64,000 nucleotides of DNA from Aureimonas jatrophae (GCF_900104035.1 NZ_FNIT01000013.1:1-64000); one strand, 5' to 3'. Positions 18,535 through 30,924 are shown, counted from the first letter of the stretch. Notes: a model not told the origin generated them from the sequence alone. Numbers and translations are program-made.

Positions 18535-20193
18535 GTGAACGAATTGGTATTTGTGCCGCTCGGCGGCATCGGCGAGATCGGTATGAACCTCGCCCTTTAC
18601 GGCTATGGTCCGGCCGACAAGCGGGAGTGGATTGCCGTTGATTGCGGCGTCTCCTTCGCCGGGCCTGAGTTTCCGGGTGTCGACCTGGTTCTTCCGGATA
18701 TCTCCTTTCTGGAGGCGCGCAAGGGCCAACTGAAGGGCCTCGTCATCACGCATGCTCACGAGGATCACTACGGCGCGGTCCTCGACCTGTGGCCGCGCCT
18801 CAAGGTTCCCGTCTACGCGACCGCCTTCACGGCCGCGCTTCTCGCAGCGAAGCGGGAGGGCGAACCGGGCGCAGCGAAGGTGCCCGTCACGCTGTTCAAG
18901 GCCGGTGATCGCTTCGATCTCGGACCGTTTTCCATCGAAGCGGTCAACGTGACCCACTCCATTCCGGAACCCGTCGCGCTTGCCATTCGCACGCCGGCCG
19001 GAACCGTGCTCCACACGGGGGACTGGAAGATCGACCCAACTCCGGCGCTTGGCGATCCGACCGACGAAGCACGGTTGCGGCAGATCGGCGACGAGGGTGT
19101 GCTGGCGATCGTATGCGACTCCACCAACGCGATGCGGGAGGGCGTGTCGCCCTCCGAGCGCGACGTCAATCAGTCGTTGACCGAGATCATCCGCGAGGCG
19201 GAAGGCCGGGTCGCGATCACGACCTTCTCATCCAACGTCGGCCGTATCCGATCGATCGCCGAGGCCGCGCGCGATGCGGACCGTCAGGTTCTTCTAATGG
19301 GCCGTTCCATGAAGCGCGTCGCCGATGTCGCGAACGAGCTCGGCTATCTCGACGGTATCCCACCCTTCTTGAGTGAACAGGACTTCGGTTACATCCCGCG
19401 GGAGAAGGCCGTCATTATCCTGACCGGCAGCCAGGGTGAGCCGCGCGCGGCGCTGGCTCGCCTGTCGCGGGACGAGCATCCGTCCGTCGCGCTGTCACGC
19501 GGCGATACCGTCATCTTCTCGTCCCGGTCGATCCCAGGCAACGAGAAGGCCATTCTCGAGATCAAGAACGACCTGATCGAACGCGGGATCAAGGTCGTCG
19601 AAGACCATGATCGATTGGTACACGTGTCAGGACATCCACGTCGCTCCGAGCTGCGGCAGATGTACGAGTGGATCCGCCCGAAGATCGCGGTGCCGGCGCA
19701 CGGCGAGGCACAGCACCTTCGCGCGCATGCGGAATTGGCACGCGAGCTTGGCGTCGGCGAGATCGTGTCGTTGCGTGACGGTAAGATGGTTCGCCTCGCG
19801 CCAGGACCGGCCGAGATCATCGACGAGGTTCCCTTCGGTCGCTGGTACAAGGACGGCTATCTGATCGGTACGGCCGAACAGATGGGAATTGGCGAGCGTC
19901 GCCGCTTGGCTCTGGCGGGGCATGTCTCGGTTCTGGTCGAGGTGGATCAGAAGTTGGAGCTCGTCGACGACCCGCAGGTCGTTGCCATGGGACTGCCGGA
20001 AAAGGACGAGGAAGGCGAAAGCATCGTCGAAGCTCTGATCGATGCGGCCGGCGGCGCGGTGGAGTCGATTCCCCGCGGTCGTCGCAAGGATCTCGAGACG
20101 GTTCGCGAGGCGGTTCGTCGCGCCGTGCGGGCGGAAGCCAACGATGCCTGGGGCAAGAAGCCGGCGGTGACGGTCTTCGTGTCTCGCTCCTGA
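18535..20193 (+). CDS. rnj: Ribonuclease J
   Basis: Metallo-beta-lactamase/beta-CASP ribonuclease acting in 5'-3' RNA decay and rRNA maturation. The 552-residue product from GTG 18535 (MNELVFVPLGGIGEIGMN) has the metal site HAHEDH, the LHTGDWKID segment, and the beta-CASP motifs ILTGSQGEP, HVSGHPRRSEL and PAHGEAQHL. The upstream extension to 18235 is birA shadow. In many Hyphomicrobiales a type III pantothenate kinase gene (coaX) lies between birA and rnj; here only 64 nt separate them, with room only for a doubtful 23-codon frame. Confidence 0.94.
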   Translation: MNELVFVPLGGIGEIGMNLALYGYGPADKREWIAVDCGVSFAGPEFPGVDLVLPDISFLEARKGQLKGLVITHAHEDHYGAVLDLWPRLKVPVYATAFTAALLAAKREGEPGAAKVPVTLFKAGDRFDLGPFSIEAVNVTHSIPEPVALAIRTPAGTVLHTGDWKIDPTPALGDPTDEARLRQIGDEGVLAIVCDSTNAMREGVSPSERDVNQSLTEIIREAEGRVAITTFSSNVGRIRSIAEAARDADRQVLLMGRSMKRVADVANELGYLDGIPPFLSEQDFGYIPREKAVIILTGSQGEPRAALARLSRDEHPSVALSRGDTVIFSSRSIPGNEKAILEIKNDLIERGIKVVEDHDRLVHVSGHPRRSELRQMYEWIRPKIAVPAHGEAQHLRAHAELARELGVGEIVSLRDGKMVRLAPGPAEIIDEVPFGRWYKDGYLIGTAEQMGIGERRRLALAGHVSVLVEVDQKLELVDDPQVVAMGLPEKDEEGESIVEALIDAAGGAVESIPRGRRKDLETVREAVRRAVRAEANDAWGKKPAVTVFVSRS

Positions 20194-20276
20194 GGCGCCC
20201 CGTTTCCGTCGGATTACGCCGCTAGCACCTTGCCAGAAGCTCGCGCACGCGTTGCGCGAGCCCGGAGGAAGCCCGC

Positions 20277-20543
20277 ATGGGTATCGTCACGCTGCTCGCC
20301 CTGTATTTCGTGATCTGGTGGACGGTGCTGTTCGCGATCCTACCCATCGGAATGCGCTCGCAGATCGACGAGGACGACGTCATTCTCGGCACGGCGCACA
20401 GCGCGCCGGCCCGCTTCTCGTTCGCTCGGAAGGCGTTGTGGACGACGCTCGTGTCGGCGATCGTGCTGGGCTTGTTCTACCTCGTGACCGAGGTCTGGGG
20501 CGTCGGTCCGGGCAGCTTCCCGCATATCATACCGGGGACTTGA
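20277..20543 (+). CDS. DUF1467 family membrane protein
   Basis: An 88-residue protein with two hydrophobic segments (about residues 3-23 and 53-73) separated by a polar stretch, matching the alphaproteobacterial DUF1467 family that typically sits between rnj and proS. No function is established. ATG 20277 is preceded by GGAGGAAG, a strong Shine-Dalgarno. In relatives a methylmalonyl-CoA epimerase gene often lies between rnj and this gene; here it is absent and the gap is 83 nt. Confidence 0.85.
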   Translation: MGIVTLLALYFVIWWTVLFAILPIGMRSQIDEDDVILGTAHSAPARFSFARKALWTTLVSAIVLGLFYLVTEVWGVGPGSFPHIIPGT

Positions 20544-20566
20544 ACTTCGCCGAGCGGGCGTCAGGG

Positions 20567-20723
20567 CAAAAAAAATGCGAGGCTTTCGCCTCGCATTCAG
20601 AATGGCCGGTCTGGATCTTCTGCCGGCGACGTTGGCCGGGGCAGCATGTCCATGCGCCGAAGATCGCGTCCTCCCAAACGAGACCGGCGGTGGTGGTGCG
20701 TCTTTGCGACGCTGCCTTTCACA
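20567..20723 (-). ncRNA. Candidate small structured RNA
   Basis: Read on the minus strand from about 20722, the sequence folds into a 5' hairpin (GCGTC/GACGC, 20712-20698), a long-range helix GCCGGTCT/AGACCGGC (20688-20681 with 20612-20605), a second nested helix GATCTTC/GAAGATC (20665-20659 with 20620-20614) capped by two small hairpins, and a near-perfect terminator. A single-stranded GGGAGGACGC stretch sits between the two helices. A candidate promoter lies just upstream. An overlapping 41-codon frame (GTG 20722 to TGA 20597) exists, so a short peptide gene is the alternative. I do not recognise the family. Confidence 0.5.
20568..20597 (-). terminator. Intrinsic terminator, minus strand
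   Basis: AATGCGAGGC (20574-20583) and GCCTCGCATT (20588-20597) form a perfect 10-bp stem with loop TTTC. Read on the minus strand it runs into an eight-T tract (the A-run 20568-20575). On the plus strand there is no T-run, so it serves a minus-strand transcript and not the DUF1467 gene. Confidence 0.85.
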
Positions 20724-20728
20724 AAACC

Positions 20729-20758
20729 AACATACTCCGCGTCTGATCGCTCTGTCGA
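20729..20758 (-). promoter_or_regulatory. Candidate promoter for the minus-strand small RNA
   Basis: On the minus strand TCGACA (20758-20753, five of six matches to TTGACA) and TATGTT (20734-20729) are 18 nt apart, predicting a start near 20722. Together with the terminator at 20568 this bounds a transcript of about 155 nt. Confidence 0.4.
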
Positions 20759-20964
20759 TATGGTCTGACGCAAGTTTCGGCATTTTTTGCACCAGCTCGC
20801 GCAAGTTTTGCGCACAGCCGTCTCCGTTCTCGCGAAAGCTTGGGACGATAGCCCTTTCGAAGGACTGTGGCTCGCGCTTTGCCAAGGGGAAGGCGAGCCG
20901 GTAGAACGCCGCTGCGGCCAGGCACGCTGGCTCATACCAACACCGTTTCCTCCCGCGAGTCGTC

Positions 20965-22290
20965 ATGCGTCTGTCCCGCTATTTCCTGCCCATCCTCAAG
21001 GAGACGCCGAAGGAGGCCGAGATCGTCTCGCATCGCCTGATGTTGCGGGCGGGCATGGTCCGGCAACAGGCTGCCGGCATCTATGCCTGGCTTCCGCTCG
21101 GCAAGCGCGTCTTGGACAAGGTTTGCGACGTCATCCGCGAGGAGCAGAATCGCTCCGGCGCGATCGAGATGATGATGCCCACGATCCAGTCGGCGGACCT
21201 ATGGCGCGAGTCCGGACGGTACGACGACTACGGCAAGGAGATGCTGCGCATTCAAGATCGCCACGAGCGCGATCTGCTGTTCGGGCCGACCAACGAGGAG
21301 ATGATCACGGACATCTTCCGCTCGTATGTCCGATCCTACAAGGATCTGCCTCTCAACCTCTATCACATCCAGTGGAAGTTCCGCGACGAGGTGCGTCCGC
21401 GTTTCGGCGTCATGCGCTCGCGTGAGTTCCTGATGAAGGATGCCTACTCCTTCGATCTCGACTACGAGGCGGCGAAGGTCGCCTATGACCGCATGTTCGT
21501 CGCCTACCTCCGGACCTTCCAGCGGCTCGGTCTGAAGGCGATCCCGATGCGCGCCGATACGGGGCCGATCGGGGGGGAGTTGAGCCACGAGTTCATCATC
21601 CTCGCTTCGACGGGCGAGAGCGAAGTGTTCTGCCACCGCGATTTCCTGGACATGACCGTGCCCGGCGAAGGCGTCGATTTCGGCGACGGTGCGGGTCTTG
21701 CGGATATCGTGCGGGCCTGGACCACACCCTATGCGGCTACCGAAGAGATGCATGATACCGCGGCCTTCGACGCAATACCGGAAGGCGACCGGGTCGCGGC
21801 GCGCGGCATCGAGGTTGGTCACATCTTCCACTTCGGCACGAAGTACTCGGAACCCATGGGCGCTTCGGTGACCGGACCGGATGGACGTGAGACGCCGGTC
21901 TTCATGGGGTCCTACGGTATCGGGCCGAGCCGTCTGATCGCCGCGATCATCGAGGCGAGCCATGACGAGAACGGCATCCGCTGGCCGGCCTCGATCGCGC
22001 CGTTCCGCGTCGGCCTCGTCAACATGAAGCCGGGCGATGCCGACTGCGATGCGGTTTGCGAGCGGCTCTACGCTGAACTCGAGGCGGCTGGCCTCGATAC
22101 GCTCTATGACGACGAGGACACGAGAGCCGGCGCGAAGTTCGCGACCATGGACCTGATCGGTCTGCCGACGCAGGTGATCATCGGTCCGCGTGGGGCCAAG
22201 AGCGGTGAGGCAGAGATCAAGGACCGCATGACCGGCGAACGGCAGACCATGCCGATCGATGATGTCGTACGTCTGTTGAGCGCCGCATGA
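20965..22290 (+). CDS. proS: Proline--tRNA ligase, short form
   Basis: Class II aminoacyl-tRNA synthetase charging tRNA-Pro. The 441-residue product has motif 1 around [18 protein letters not shown], motif 2 ([21 protein letters not shown]), motif 3 ([10 protein letters not shown]) and the C-terminal anticodon-binding domain. The canonical bacterial enzyme is about 570 residues with an inserted editing domain between motifs 2 and 3; that insert is missing here, as is normal for alphaproteobacteria. Its stop overlaps the next gene's ATG by 4 nt (ATGA). Confidence 0.95.
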   Translation: MRLSRYFLPILKETPKEAEIVSHRLMLRAGMVRQQAAGIYAWLPLGKRVLDKVCDVIREEQNRSGAIEMMMPTIQSADLWRESGRYDDYGKEMLRIQDRHERDLLFGPTNEEMITDIFRSYVRSYKDLPLNLYHIQWKFRDEVRPRFGVMRSREFLMKDAYSFDLDYEAAKVAYDRMFVAYLRTFQRLGLKAIPMRADTGPIGGELSHEFIILASTGESEVFCHRDFLDMTVPGEGVDFGDGAGLADIVRAWTTPYAATEEMHDTAAFDAIPEGDRVAARGIEVGHIFHFGTKYSEPMGASVTGPDGRETPVFMGSYGIGPSRLIAAIIEASHDENGIRWPASIAPFRVGLVNMKPGDADCDAVCERLYAELEAAGLDTLYDDEDTRAGAKFATMDLIGLPTQVIIGPRGAKSGEAEIKDRMTGERQTMPIDDVVRLLSAA

Positions 22291-23597
22291 CCACCGTCGC
22301 CGACCTGGGCGCTCACAGCGCGTCGGCGCGCGCGACCGGCGGGACGCGGCCGTTCTCGCGGTTCGAGTGGATGATCGCGGGTCGTTACCTGCGGTCCCGC
22401 CGCCGCGATGCCGGCGTCTCGGTCATCGCGGGGTTCTCGTTCGTCGGCATCATGCTGGGTGTGGCAGCGCTCATCATCGTCATGTCGGTGATGAACGGTT
22501 TCCGTGCGGAACTGCTGACGCGCATTCTGGGCGTCAATGGTCACGTCATTCTCCAGCCGATGGATCGGCCGCTCACGGATTTCGAGGACGTCGCCGCGAA
22601 GATCGAGACCGTACCCGGCGTCGCTTACACGATGCCGCTGGTGCAGGGGCAGGTGCTCGCCAGCGGAGCGAATGGGACCAGCACCGGCGCTCTCGTCAAG
22701 GGTGTCCGCGGCGACGACTTGGCAAAGCTTGCGCCAATCGCGTCCAACGTCCGCCAGGGTACGCTCGCGAACTTCGACACGAGCCAGGGCGTTGCAATCG
22801 GCCAGCGGCTCGCCGACAATCTCGGTCTGCGGTTGGGCGACTCGATCACGCTTGTATCGCCCGACGGCGATGTCACGCCACTCGGCACGACGCCCCGCGT
22901 CAAAGCCTATCCGATCGTTGCGATCTACGAGATCGGACTGTCGGAGTATGACGCAGCTTACGTCTACATGCCGCTCGTCGAAGCGCAGCTGTTCTTCAAT
23001 GCCGAGAACCAGGCGCAATCGATCGAGATCTTCGTCCAGGACCCGGACAGGGTCATGGATCTTCAGGGTGCTATCGAGCAGGCGGCGGGCCGTCCGGCCT
23101 ACACGGTGACCTGGCAGACGCAAAACCAGAGCTTCTTCTCTGCGCTCGAGGTCGAGCGGAACGTCATGTTCATCATCCTGACGTTGATCGTCCTAGTGGC
23201 CGCGCTGAATATCATCTCGGGCCTGTTCATGCTTGTGAAGGACAAGGGCCGCGATATCGCCATCATGCGCACGATGGGCGCGACCAGCGGCTCGATCATG
23301 CGAGTGTTTCTGATCACGGGGGCATCGATTGGCGTGGCGGGAACCATCGCAGGCTTCGTCCTTGGCACGCTGTTCTGCCTGAATATCGAGAACCTCCGGC
23401 AGTTCTTCTCATGGGTCTCAGGGACCACGCTGTTCAATCCGGAGTTCTATTTCCTGAGCCGGTTGCCCGCTGAAATCGATCCGAGCGAAGTCGTCACCGT
23501 GGTTCTCATGGCCGTTGGCCTGTCGTTTTTGGCGACGCTCTTCCCGTCGTGGCGAGCGTCGAAGCTCGATCCGGTCGAGGCGCTTCGCTACGAATGA
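22287..23597 (+). CDS. lolC: Lipoprotein-releasing ABC transporter permease (LolC/LolE family)
   Basis: Inner-membrane permease that, with LolD, extracts outer-membrane lipoproteins for transfer to LolA. The 436-residue product has the MacB/LolC topology: one N-terminal helix (about residues 45-68), a large periplasmic domain (about 70-290) and three C-terminal helices, with the cytoplasmic [20 protein letters not shown] coupling segment. A single permease gene is present, as in alphaproteobacteria with a homodimeric LolF-type permease. It overlaps proS and lolD by 4 nt each. Confidence 0.92.
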   Translation: MTTVADLGAHSASARATGGTRPFSRFEWMIAGRYLRSRRRDAGVSVIAGFSFVGIMLGVAALIIVMSVMNGFRAELLTRILGVNGHVILQPMDRPLTDFEDVAAKIETVPGVAYTMPLVQGQVLASGANGTSTGALVKGVRGDDLAKLAPIASNVRQGTLANFDTSQGVAIGQRLADNLGLRLGDSITLVSPDGDVTPLGTTPRVKAYPIVAIYEIGLSEYDAAYVYMPLVEAQLFFNAENQAQSIEIFVQDPDRVMDLQGAIEQAAGRPAYTVTWQTQNQSFFSALEVERNVMFIILTLIVLVAALNIISGLFMLVKDKGRDIAIMRTMGATSGSIMRVFLITGASIGVAGTIAGFVLGTLFCLNIENLRQFFSWVSGTTLFNPEFYFLSRLPAEIDPSEVVTVVLMAVGLSFLATLFPSWRASKLDPVEALRYE

Positions 23598-24307
23598 CCC
23601 AGTCCTCCGCAACGACCGACCCTCATCCGGCCCTCCGGCTCGATCGAGTCGAACGCCGCTTCCATCAGGGCGAGACGGCGCTGACCATCCTCGACGGAGC
23701 CGACATGGTTCTGCGGGCAGGGGAGATGGTGGCTCTCGTGGCGCCATCGGGGGCCGGCAAGTCGACGCTCCTTCATATCGCCGGACTCCTGGAGCGACCG
23801 GACGGCGGCGACGTGGTGGTGAACGGCGTATCCTGCGGGCAGATGGACGACGCTGCGCGCACGCAGATGCGCCGAGGCACGATCGGCTTCGTCTACCAGT
23901 TCCATCATCTGCTGCCGGAGTTCTCCGCGCTCGAAAACGTCATGTTGCCCCAGATGATCCGCGGTCTGTCGCGCGGCATGGCGGCGGAACGGTCCAAGGA
24001 GCTTCTCGACTATATGCGGCTAGGCGCCAGGGCCAGCCATCGTCCCGCCGAGCTGTCGGGCGGCGAGCAACAGCGGGTTGCCATCGCGCGGGCTGTCGCC
24101 AACAACCCCTACGTTCTCCTGGCCGACGAGCCGACGGGCAATCTCGATCCGGTCACCTCGACCTATGTCTTCGACGCCTTGACGGCACTTGTACGCCAGG
24201 CAGGCGTCGCGGCCCTGATCGCCACGCACAATCACGATCTAGCGCGCCGCATGGATCGGGCGGTTACCCTGAGGGATGGTCATATCGTGGACCTCGTTCT
24301 CGATTAG
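23594..24307 (+). CDS. lolD: Lipoprotein-releasing system ATP-binding protein
   Basis: ABC ATPase partner of the preceding permease. The 237-residue product from ATG 23594 ([12 protein letters not shown]) has Walker A (APSGAGKST), Q-loop ([16 protein letters not shown]), signature LSGGEQQRV, Walker B with catalytic Glu ([12 protein letters not shown]) and the His switch (ATHNHD). The [10 protein letters not shown] segment is typical of LolD/MacB ATPases. Overlaps the permease stop (ATGA). Confidence 0.95.
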   Translation: MTQSSATTDPHPALRLDRVERRFHQGETALTILDGADMVLRAGEMVALVAPSGAGKSTLLHIAGLLERPDGGDVVVNGVSCGQMDDAARTQMRRGTIGFVYQFHHLLPEFSALENVMLPQMIRGLSRGMAAERSKELLDYMRLGARASHRPAELSGGEQQRVAIARAVANNPYVLLADEPTGNLDPVTSTYVFDALTALVRQAGVAALIATHNHDLARRMDRAVTLRDGHIVDLVLD

Positions 24308-24360
24308 ATCGACGGCCCGGCCGTTGATCGGTCCCGTCGAATCGATTCGGAATACGCATT

Positions 24361-25236
24361 ATGCTGATACTTGACCGCCGCCGCTTCGCGACGCTTGCCG
24401 GCGGCTTCGCCCTCTTGGCTTCCCGCTCCGCGCGGGCCGACGATCGTCTCGATGACGTTATCCGCCGTGAGGAGTCGGCGATCGGTGCGCGGCTTGGCGT
24501 CGCAATCCATGATACGCATGACGACGTGTGGTGGCGGCATCGCGCCGACGAGCGCTTTCCGATGTGTTCGACGTTCAAGGTACTGGCCGGCGCTGCAACG
24601 CTTAAGCGCGTCGAGCGAGGCGAGGAAGATCTGACGCGTCGCATCTCGATCGCGCCGGACGACATCGTGACCTACTCACCTGTCACGGAAAAGCGCGTCG
24701 GCGAGAACACGATGATCATGGCCGAAGTGTTGCAGGCGGCCCTTACCATGAGCGACAATACCGCCGCCAACATCCTGATCGATACGCTCGGTGGCCCTCA
24801 GAGTGTGACCGCCTTCATCCGCGCCATTGGCGACAACACGACCCGGCTCGACCGCCGCGAGACGGAGCTCAATGAGGCGACGCCGGGTGATCCGCGCGAC
24901 ACGACGACGCCGGAAGCGATGACCCGATCGCTCGAAAGCCTGTTGTTGGGTAACGCGCTTCAACCGACGACCCGACTGATGCTCGAGGGGTGGATGGTTG
25001 CCAACACGACGGGAGGCGCCAAGCTTCGTGCGGGCTTGCCTGCGTCGTGGCGCGTCGGCGACCGCACAGGTGGCGGCGCGTATGGAACGATGGGCGACGT
25101 CGCCGTGATCTGGCCGATCGATCGCAAGCCAGTCGTAGCAAGCGTCTACATCACGGAAACGGAAGCGAGTTTCGATCGCCGCAATGAAGCCATCGCGGCG
25201 ATCGGAAAAGCGCTGGCCGGTGAACTCGGCCGCTAG
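24361..25236 (+). CDS. bla: Class A beta-lactamase (serine) with Tat-type signal
   Basis: Hydrolyses beta-lactams in the periplasm. The 291-residue product begins MLILDRRRFATLAGG, a twin-arginine-like export signal with probable cleavage after SARA. Active-site elements: S-T-F-K (catalytic Ser and Lys), S-D-N, the omega-loop Glu in ELNEA, and RTG where most class A enzymes have KTG. Arg at this position is known from CARB-type carbenicillinases. The gene lies 53 nt after lolD in a core-genome setting with no mobile elements, suggesting an intrinsic chromosomal enzyme. Substrate range cannot be read from the sequence. Confidence 0.93.
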   Translation: MLILDRRRFATLAGGFALLASRSARADDRLDDVIRREESAIGARLGVAIHDTHDDVWWRHRADERFPMCSTFKVLAGAATLKRVERGEEDLTRRISIAPDDIVTYSPVTEKRVGENTMIMAEVLQAALTMSDNTAANILIDTLGGPQSVTAFIRAIGDNTTRLDRRETELNEATPGDPRDTTTPEAMTRSLESLLLGNALQPTTRLMLEGWMVANTTGGAKLRAGLPASWRVGDRTGGGAYGTMGDVAVIWPIDRKPVVASVYITETEASFDRRNEAIAAIGKALAGELGR

Positions 25237-25272
25237 GAGCGCGTCCGGAAGATCGGTGTGATTGACACGGGC

Positions 25273-25332
25273 GTCATGTCCGCATGCGGCCTGGCAACGC
25301 CTTCCGGCGGTCCCGTCGCCGCCGGACATGAC
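25273..25332. repeat. Inverted repeat between convergent bla and ohr
   Basis: GTCATGTCCG (25273-25282) and CGGACATGAC (25323-25332) are a perfect 10-bp inverted repeat enclosing 40 nt that also contain GGCGG/CCGCC. It lies between two convergent genes and may act as a bidirectional transcription or 3'-end barrier; no T-run is present. Confidence 0.5.
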
Positions 25333-25338
25333 ACGCCA

Positions 25339-25767
25339 TCAAACGATGATCAGGCCGACGTCCAGGTTGTTGCGCGTCGCGTTGGAGTAGGGGCAGATCT
25401 CGTGCGCGGCGGCCACGAGCTTCTCGGCCTCCGCACGGTCGAGCCCCGGCAGGTCGATCGTCAGATCCGCGGTGATGCCGTAGCCACCCTCGGAACGGGG
25501 CCCGAAGCCGATTTCGGCCTGAACCGTCGTGCCGTCAGGCACCTTGACTCCAACCTTTGGCGAAATGCCACGCAGGGCGCCCAGGAAACACGCTGAGTAG
25601 CCAGCAGCGAACAGCTTCTCGGGGTTTGCACCCTCTCCCCCGGGACCGCCCATCTCCTTGGGAACGACGAGGTTCACGTCGACCGAGCCATCGTCCGAGC
25701 GAGCGTGGCCGTTTCGGCCACCGCCAGTCGCTTGGGCGGTGGTCTTGTAGATAACATTCACGGCCAT
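25339..25767 (-). CDS. ohr: Organic hydroperoxide resistance protein (Ohr/OsmC family)
   Basis: Thiol peroxidase that reduces organic hydroperoxides. The 142-residue product has both catalytic cysteines (YSACFLGAL and ICPYSNAT), the KEMGGPGGEGANPEKLFAAG segment that supplies the catalytic Arg/Glu neighbourhood in Ohr, and the GGYGITADL strand. Start ATG 25767 has GGAGG 5-9 nt upstream; an upstream TTG at 25800 would add 11 residues. No ohrR repressor gene is present in the window. The upstream region is unusually AT-rich. Confidence 0.93.
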   Translation of the reverse strand: MAVNVIYKTTAQATGGGRNGHARSDDGSVDVNLVVPKEMGGPGGEGANPEKLFAAGYSACFLGALRGISPKVGVKVPDGTTVQAEIGFGPRSEGGYGITADLTIDLPGLDRAEAEKLVAAAHEICPYSNATRNNLDVGLIIV

Positions 25768-25797
25768 CACAGCCTCCAGGATCGTGCTCGTCGCAGA

Positions 25798-25850
25798 CAA
25801 GACAACTTTTGATGCTAAGATAATTTTTGTCGCGATAAAGATATAGGACG
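25798..25850 (-). promoter_or_regulatory. AT-rich candidate regulatory region of ohr
   Basis: About 50 nt upstream of ohr are markedly AT-rich in a GC-rich chromosome, with GACAA near 25799 and TTGTC near 25828 as a loose inverted repeat and TATCTT as a possible -10. OhrR operators are AT-rich inverted repeats, so this is a plausible promoter/operator, but no exact match was found. Confidence 0.3.
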
Positions 25851-25987
25851 GACGGACGGTCTTGTCTAGGGTCGTCTCCGAAATCGTATCCGCCCAGCTT
25901 CGTTCTCCATGTGTTCACGATACGTACTGTTTTCGATTGACGGTTCGCTCGATTTCGAACAAAAAGGGAACACAGAAGGAGGGCATC

Positions 25988-26071
25988 ATGGTTGTCATGC
26001 GCGAACTGGCTTCGTTGAGTGCGGTCACATTGTTCGTCGCAGCGGCGGCCATGTTGGCACACCTGATGTGA
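25988..26071 (+). CDS. Hypothetical single-span membrane microprotein (27 residues)
   Basis: A short frame MVVMRELASLSAVTLFVAAAAMLAHLM stopping at TGA 26069-26071. It begins 4 nt after AAGGAGGG (25976-25983), the strongest Shine-Dalgarno in this part of the window. The peptide is one hydrophobic helix (about residues 8-27) preceded by a charged pair. I do not recognise it. It lies between divergent ohr and dnaE, 73 nt before the dnaE start, so an alternative is a leader peptide for dnaE. Confidence 0.5.
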   Translation: MVVMRELASLSAVTLFVAAAAMLAHLM

Positions 26072-26144
26072 TCGCATGCGAATGAACGGTGGATGACGGG
26101 TTGGCTCCCCCGGAAGCACCAAATCTCAGGATGGACTCCTGGTC

Positions 26145-29738
<3,594 letters not shown>

Positions 29739-29892
29739 CGATTGAGGTCACGCCAAGAGACGCGACGATGGGGAGCCGGACGGCGGTCGGCTTCCCATAC
29801 GGTCTGTTCTCGAACGTCGATGCCGATCGTGGCGGGGAGGGCGATCCGCGCACCATTGTGGAAGCGCTATCTTCCCACCGTCGTACGTGCGG

Positions 29893-30579
29893 TCAAACGT
29901 CCGCCGTGCGTGTCTCCCTCAGGGTGATGATGTCCCTCAGAATGCGTTCGGCCTCGACCCAGTCCGAGGCCTCGGATGTGTTCGTTGGCAACGGCGGAAG
30001 GTGTGGTCGAAAGTTCTGATCGGCCATGAGGTGGAGAAGGTGCACGTCCGGAACCGACCGTCGTACGCCATCCAGATTGGATGGGAGATCGTCCACGAAC
30101 GCGATCGGTCCGCTCCATCGCTGTCTCATCTCCGCAATCAGGGCGCCTTTGGAACGGAGCGTCGCGATCATCGGGCGGTCCGCAAGACCCTCTCGGTCCA
30201 GCAACCGACGTCGTGGCTCGTAGTGCTGCGGCGGCATCGCCGTCAGGAAGACCACGTCGCAGATCGTGCTTAACCGGTGAATGGCATCGCGGGCGCCGGC
30301 CACCAGCGTTTGGCGCCGTTCCTGTTCGCGGAAGAGCTGCTCGGTCGAGCGATCGAGCTCATGGCCGGTAAGGGCCGCACCCGTCGACTGCGAACGCACA
30401 TTGCCAGTCATCTTGAAGCTGTCGAAGTGAAGGCGGGCGCCGAAACTCGCGAGCAGTTCCTGGAAGGGCGCGATGAAATGCAGGACCACCTCATCCACGT
30501 CGAGAACGACGAGCGCGTCACGGGCCTGGGGAAGCTCCGCTATCGCGGGACCTGCCGTCGTATCCGAAGACGCGTTCAA
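29893..30579 (-). CDS. HAD-superfamily hydrolase-like protein
   Basis: A 228-residue protein with HAD motifs: motif I as VVLDVDEVVL (first Asp and Asp+2 present), motif II threonine in VVFLTAMPP, the Lys in LRSKGALIAEM and motif IV acidic pair in IAFVDDLPSNL. The substrate is unknown. Translation probably starts at TTG 30579, whose TTGA overlaps the stop of the upstream DUF3572 gene, so the two are coupled. It is convergent with dnaE; a GGGAGCCG/CGGCTTCCC hairpin lies in the 154-nt gap near 29769-29796. Confidence 0.8.
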   Translation of the reverse strand: MNASSDTTAGPAIAELPQARDALVVLDVDEVVLHFIAPFQELLASFGARLHFDSFKMTGNVRSQSTGAALTGHELDRSTEQLFREQERRQTLVAGARDAIHRLSTICDVVFLTAMPPQHYEPRRRLLDREGLADRPMIATLRSKGALIAEMRQRWSGPIAFVDDLPSNLDGVRRSVPDVHLLHLMADQNFRPHLPPLPTNTSEASDWVEAERILRDIITLRETRTADV

Positions 30580-30887
30580 GATCCGTCTCCCATGGCGAGC
30601 GTCGTTCCGAGCTGTTGGCGTGCTTCGGTAATGCGAACCGCGGGCTGGCCGGATTCATCCGCAAAGGTGACGACAAGCCGCTCGTCGGACAGGATGAAGT
30701 CGAGCACGCTAGCCAGAAACGCCGGTTCTCCAGCCGCGGTCCGCAGATTCTCGAGCTCCAGTCCGGTCAGGCGTAGGAATCGGTTGAAGATCACCGGATC
30801 GCCGGCGACGAAGGACAAGGCCTCGATCGCCAGCTCCGCCGCACTCCCGTTTGCTTCGTCCTCCATGCGGCCGTTTTTCGTGTTCAT
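30576..30887 (-). CDS. DUF3572 family protein
   Basis: A 103-residue acidic alpha-helical protein starting at ATG 30887 (MNTKNGRMEDEANGSAAELAIEAL), with the family pattern ALSFVAGDPVIFNRFLRLTGLE and FLASVLDFILSDERLVVTFA. DUF3572 genes are commonly divergent from divK in Hyphomicrobiales; function is unknown. Its stop overlaps the downstream HAD gene start. A longer in-frame frame continues upstream across pleD, but it is antisense shadow. The divergent intergenic region holds CTTAA-N11-TTAAG. Confidence 0.85.
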   Translation of the reverse strand: MNTKNGRMEDEANGSAAELAIEALSFVAGDPVIFNRFLRLTGLELENLRTAAGEPAFLASVLDFILSDERLVVTFADESGQPAVRITEARQQLGTTLAMGDGS

Positions 30888-30924
30888 GGACGAGCCCGCT
30901 CCCGATCGTGTCAATTCCCAATTT

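Noticed and set aside
18470-18541. 23-codon frame between birA and rnj starting ATGACACGG
   Set aside because: No ribosome binding site and no conserved pattern; at most a coupling leader.
20597-20935. 112-codon minus-strand frame over the small RNA
   Set aside because: Its start has no ribosome binding site, and the RNA secondary structure plus promoter position explain the region better. A shorter 41-codon version from GTG 20722 is kept as an alternative in the ncRNA entry.
24361-25236. Beta-lactamase as a recently acquired resistance gene
   Set aside because: No insertion sequence, integron or composition change is visible, and the gene sits between core genes.
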